A stretch of DNA of 64,000 bases from Arthrobacter alpinus (GTDB lineage: Bacteria > Actinomycetota > Actinomycetes > Actinomycetales > Micrococcaceae). Both the position numbers and the translations under genes were made by a program. The notes under the pieces are model-generated. The model was not told the origin of the DNA. It did not search any database and saw only the letters and a program-made list of their open reading frames with translations. The stretch lies in the NCBI RefSeq assembly GCF_001294625.1, contig NZ_CP012677.1, positions 3,658,001-3,722,000 of the forward strand, written 5' to 3'. Below, in pieces: positions 62,101-64,000 of the stretch (within the stretch, counting starts at the first letter, position 1; each line of letters opens with the position of its first letter).

Positions 62101-62114
62101 GTTAGTGCACTAAC
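62101..62114. promoter_or_regulatory. MarR/OhrR-type operator palindrome
   Basis: GTTAGTGCACTAAC is a perfect 14-bp palindrome between the divergent OhrR-like gene and the first small paralogue, well placed to control both. Confidence 0.7.
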
Positions 62115-62165
62115 ATAGAGGCTACTATGAATTTATTGCCACCGAGAAGATACTAGGAAAACTCC

Positions 62166-62390
62166 ATGTCTGACGAGCGTTTTGTTCACCGGCTCATGCG
62201 CTTTACCGGCCATTTGCGAGCCATTCTTGGTCCGGCCAACAGCAGCCCGTTGGATCATGAGATGACAGCCGAGAACAAGGCCCTGTTGACGGCGCAACAG
62301 GCGGTCACGAACCAGTGGGCCACGGTGACGCGGGCTGACGGAACCACCTACCTGGTCCCCAAGGACGCGAACGACCAGTCCCTGCGGTAG
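62166..62390 (+). CDS. Small conserved protein, paralogue 1
   Basis: A 74-residue soluble protein beginning MSDERFVHRLMRFTGHLRAI and continuing LGPANSSPLDHEM. Its first 25 residues match the next gene (DEKFVNKFMHATDHLRKVFGPA) at most hydrophobic and charged positions, so the two are paralogues. The C-terminus (TRADGTTYLVPKD) differs. No known family is recognised. It is divergent from the OhrR-like gene and shares its palindromic control region. The ribosome site is weak. Confidence 0.65.
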   Translation: MSDERFVHRLMRFTGHLRAILGPANSSPLDHEMTAENKALLTAQQAVTNQWATVTRADGTTYLVPKDANDQSLR

Positions 62391-62496
62391 CCAGACTGAT
62401 TACATTTCCGCGGGCCTTTGTGGCCCCCGCGGCGTAAGATGGGGAAAAGAACTTCACGCGATTCCCGGTATAAACCGGTATAAAGAGGTGTTGATG

Positions 62497-62718
62497 ATGG
62501 CAAACGATGAAAAATTCGTCAACAAGTTCATGCATGCCACCGACCATCTTCGCAAGGTCTTTGGACCGGCCGATCAAGGCGATATGGATTCCCCGGTGGT
62601 GCATCGCCATGACGCGATTGAAGACGAAAGCGAAGAACAGCTCTCGCAAATCGAGGAACATACCGACTCGGGCGGGCACCACTACGCCGTCAAGAAAACA
62701 GACCAGACGGGGGCTTAG
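62497..62718 (+). CDS. Small conserved protein, paralogue 2
   Basis: A 73-residue soluble protein, MANDEKFVNKFMHATDHLRK at the start and a very acidic centre (AIEDESEEQLSQIEEH), ending in GGHHYAVKKTD. The N-terminus is homologous to the preceding gene. GAGG at 62485-62488 fits the ATG at 62497; ATG 62494 is an alternative. A strong terminator follows. Function is unknown. Confidence 0.7.
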   Translation: MANDEKFVNKFMHATDHLRKVFGPADQGDMDSPVVHRHDAIEDESEEQLSQIEEHTDSGGHHYAVKKTDQTGA

Positions 62719-62729
62719 GGAATAAAAGA

Positions 62730-62769
62730 GAAGCGGTGATCGAGCACCAGGCTCGATCACCGCTTCTTT
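62730..62769. terminator. Terminator behind the small paralogues
   Basis: GAAGCGGTGATCGAGC (62730-62745) pairs perfectly with 62751-62766, followed by TTTG. It also suits the converging aldehyde dehydrogenase gene. Confidence 0.9.
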
Positions 62770-62788
62770 GTGTCGCAATGTGCGGGGG

Positions 62789-64000
62789 TTACCGCTGCTT
62801 GAAGACCGTGTTCTGCCATTCCTTGTGGATATCAGTGTCGTGGGAGATGAGCACGTGCTTGACGTTGGTGTATTCCTCGAATGAGTAGGAACTCATGTCC
62901 TTGCCGAAACCGGAGGACTTGAAACCGCCGTGTGGCATCTCCGAAACAATCGGAATGTGCTCGTTTATCCACACACAGCCGGCTTCAATTTCAGCGCCGG
63001 CACGCATGGCCAGGTGCACGTTGCTGGTCCACGCCGAGGCGGCAAGCCCGAAGGCGGAATCGTTGGCCAAGGCAATCGCCTGGTCCTCCGTCTCGAAGGG
63101 CAGCACAACAAGAACCGGGCCAAAAATTTCATCCTGCACAATTTCACTGTCCTGGGCGGCACCCACGATCAGTGTTGGGCGGTAGAAGGCCCCGGCCAGA
63201 TCCGGTGCACCACCACCGGTCAGGACCGTGGCACCAGCGGCCACCGCACGGTCAACCATCGAGGCGACCTTGGTGCGGTGGGCTTGTGAGATTAGCGATC
63301 CCATGTCGGTGTCTTCCAACAAGGGGTCACCCACCACCATAGTTTCCATGAGGGCGGCGACCCTGGCGGTGAATGCCCCAAAGAGCGAGGAGTGCACATA
63401 GGCGCGGGTTGCCGCAGTGCAGTCTTGGCCTGCGTTGATGGTGGATCCAGCCACTGCCCCATGGGCCGCGGCTTCCACATCGGCATCCTGGAAGACAATC
63501 AAGGGCGCTTTCCCGCCAAGCTCAAGGTGGACACGCTTGCCGGATTCGGCAGCCATCGCCATGACCCTGCGGCCCACGGCCGTGGAGCCGGTGAAGGAGC
63601 TCATCTTCACCAGGGGGTGCCTGACCAGTGCCTCGCCCACTTCCTGACCGGAACCAACCACCACGTTGATGACACCGTCAGGGAGGCCCGCTTCAGAGGC
63701 GATTTGAGCAAAGAGCAAGGAGGTGCCGGGGGTGAGTTCGCTGGGTTTGAGGACAATGGTGTTTCCGGCGGCAATGGCCGGCAGGACCTTCCAGGCCGCC
63801 ATCTGCAACGGATAGTTCCATGGGGCGATGGAACCGATGACCCCAATGGCTTCGCGCCGGACCATGGAGGTGGACTTTCCTGCATAGTCACCTGCGGCAA
63901 GGCCCTGGAGATGACGGGCCGCACCGGCAAAGAAATTCACATTGTCAATGGTCCCCGGTATGTCAAATCCGCTGGACAGGCGCGCTGTCTTTCCAGTTTG
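62789..64000 (-). CDS. Aldehyde dehydrogenase, 5' end outside the window
   Basis: An NAD(P)-dependent aldehyde dehydrogenase, open to the window edge; about 403 residues are visible of the usual 475. The cofactor region is APWNYPLQMAAWKVLPA and FTGSTAVGRRV, the catalytic Glu is in LELGGKAP, the nucleophile Cys is in NAGQDCTAATR, and EIFGPVLVVLPF and GGFKSSGFGKDMS close the domain. The sequence resembles gamma-aminobutyraldehyde/betaine aldehyde dehydrogenases (PatD type), so polyamine or amino-aldehyde breakdown is likely. Upstream residues QTGKTARLSSGFDIPGTIDN continue in frame to 64000, so the apparent start at 63940 is internal. Confidence 0.88.
   Translation of the reverse strand, partial: QTGKTARLSSGFDIPGTIDNVNFFAGAARHLQGLAAGDYAGKSTSMVRREAIGVIGSIAPWNYPLQMAAWKVLPAIAAGNTIVLKPSELTPGTSLLFAQIASEAGLPDGVINVVVGSGQEVGEALVRHPLVKMSSFTGSTAVGRRVMAMAAESGKRVHLELGGKAPLIVFQDADVEAAAHGAVAGSTINAGQDCTAATRAYVHSSLFGAFTARVAALMETMVVGDPLLEDTDMGSLISQAHRTKVASMVDRAVAAGATVLTGGGAPDLAGAFYRPTLIVGAAQDSEIVQDEIFGPVLVVLPFETEDQAIALANDSAFGLAASAWTSNVHLAMRAGAEIEAGCVWINEHIPIVSEMPHGGFKSSGFGKDMSSYSFEEYTNVKHVLISHDTDIHKEWQNTVFKQR

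Overview
The window is high-GC, densely packed actinobacterial chromosome, most like Arthrobacter or a close relative in the Micrococcaceae. The signs are frequent GTG starts, ATGA/GTGA stop-start overlaps, a purS-purQ-purL order, a trehalose-type LpqY/SugAB-like importer, an actinobacterial Asp23/Gls24 membrane-stress operon and a DUF3151 gene next to fbaA. The genus is inferred from gene content only; no rRNA is present.

Layout. 1-9.6 kb: purine-base permease, CopC-like protein, a three-gene amino-acid aldolase/lactone oxidase/flavoprotein operon, tandem universal stress protein, NlpC/P60 cell-wall hydrolase and a small metallopeptidase. 9.7-10.1 kb: tRNA-Glu, tRNA-Asp and tRNA-Phe. 10.3-12.9 kb: a six-gene Asp23/Gls24 envelope-stress operon ending in a protein of 11-residue LEA-like repeats. 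13-18 kb: a sugar ABC importer with a LacI regulator and a matching operator. 18-19.6 kb: hypothetical gene and exodeoxyribonuclease III. 20.1-23.4 kb: proVWX-type glycine betaine importer. 23.4-24.9 kb: an intact IS3-family element inserted exactly in the loop of the terminator behind proX. 24.9-27.6 kb: acyl-CoA synthetase and nadE.

27.6-36.0 kb is a self-contained catabolic island: a GntR/FadR-type regulator, an ABC importer, galactonate dehydratase, KDPG-type aldolase, PfkB sugar-acid kinase and a mannonate-dehydratase-like enzyme. It is bounded by two identical 94-bp direct repeats. Together the genes would import a sugar acid, dehydrate it to a 2-keto-3-deoxy acid, phosphorylate it and cleave it to pyruvate and glyceraldehyde 3-phosphate.

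36-41.5 kb: pyrE, thymidine kinase, a membrane-anchored hypothetical, a NagD-like phosphatase, a SpoU/TrmH methyltransferase, fbaA and DUF3151. 41.6-47.0 kb: a nitrite/nitric-oxide module made of a divergent DUF2249 protein, a SufR-like regulator with three C-terminal cysteines, an NnrS-like membrane protein, and a 900-residue fusion of a membrane domain, a cupredoxin and a copper nitrite reductase with all copper ligands present. 47-51 kb: a DHA2 drug exporter and a translationally coupled SDR-MarR-SDR operon. 51.3-57 kb: purA, nitrilase-family hydrolase, several small conserved genes and a polysaccharide deacetylase. 57-60.5 kb: purS-purQ-purL on the minus strand. 60.6-64 kb: a conserved protein, an OhrR-like regulator, two small paralogous proteins of unknown function, and an aldehyde dehydrogenase cut by the window edge.

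Several convergent gene pairs are separated by unusually long, perfect-stem hairpins of unrelated sequence.
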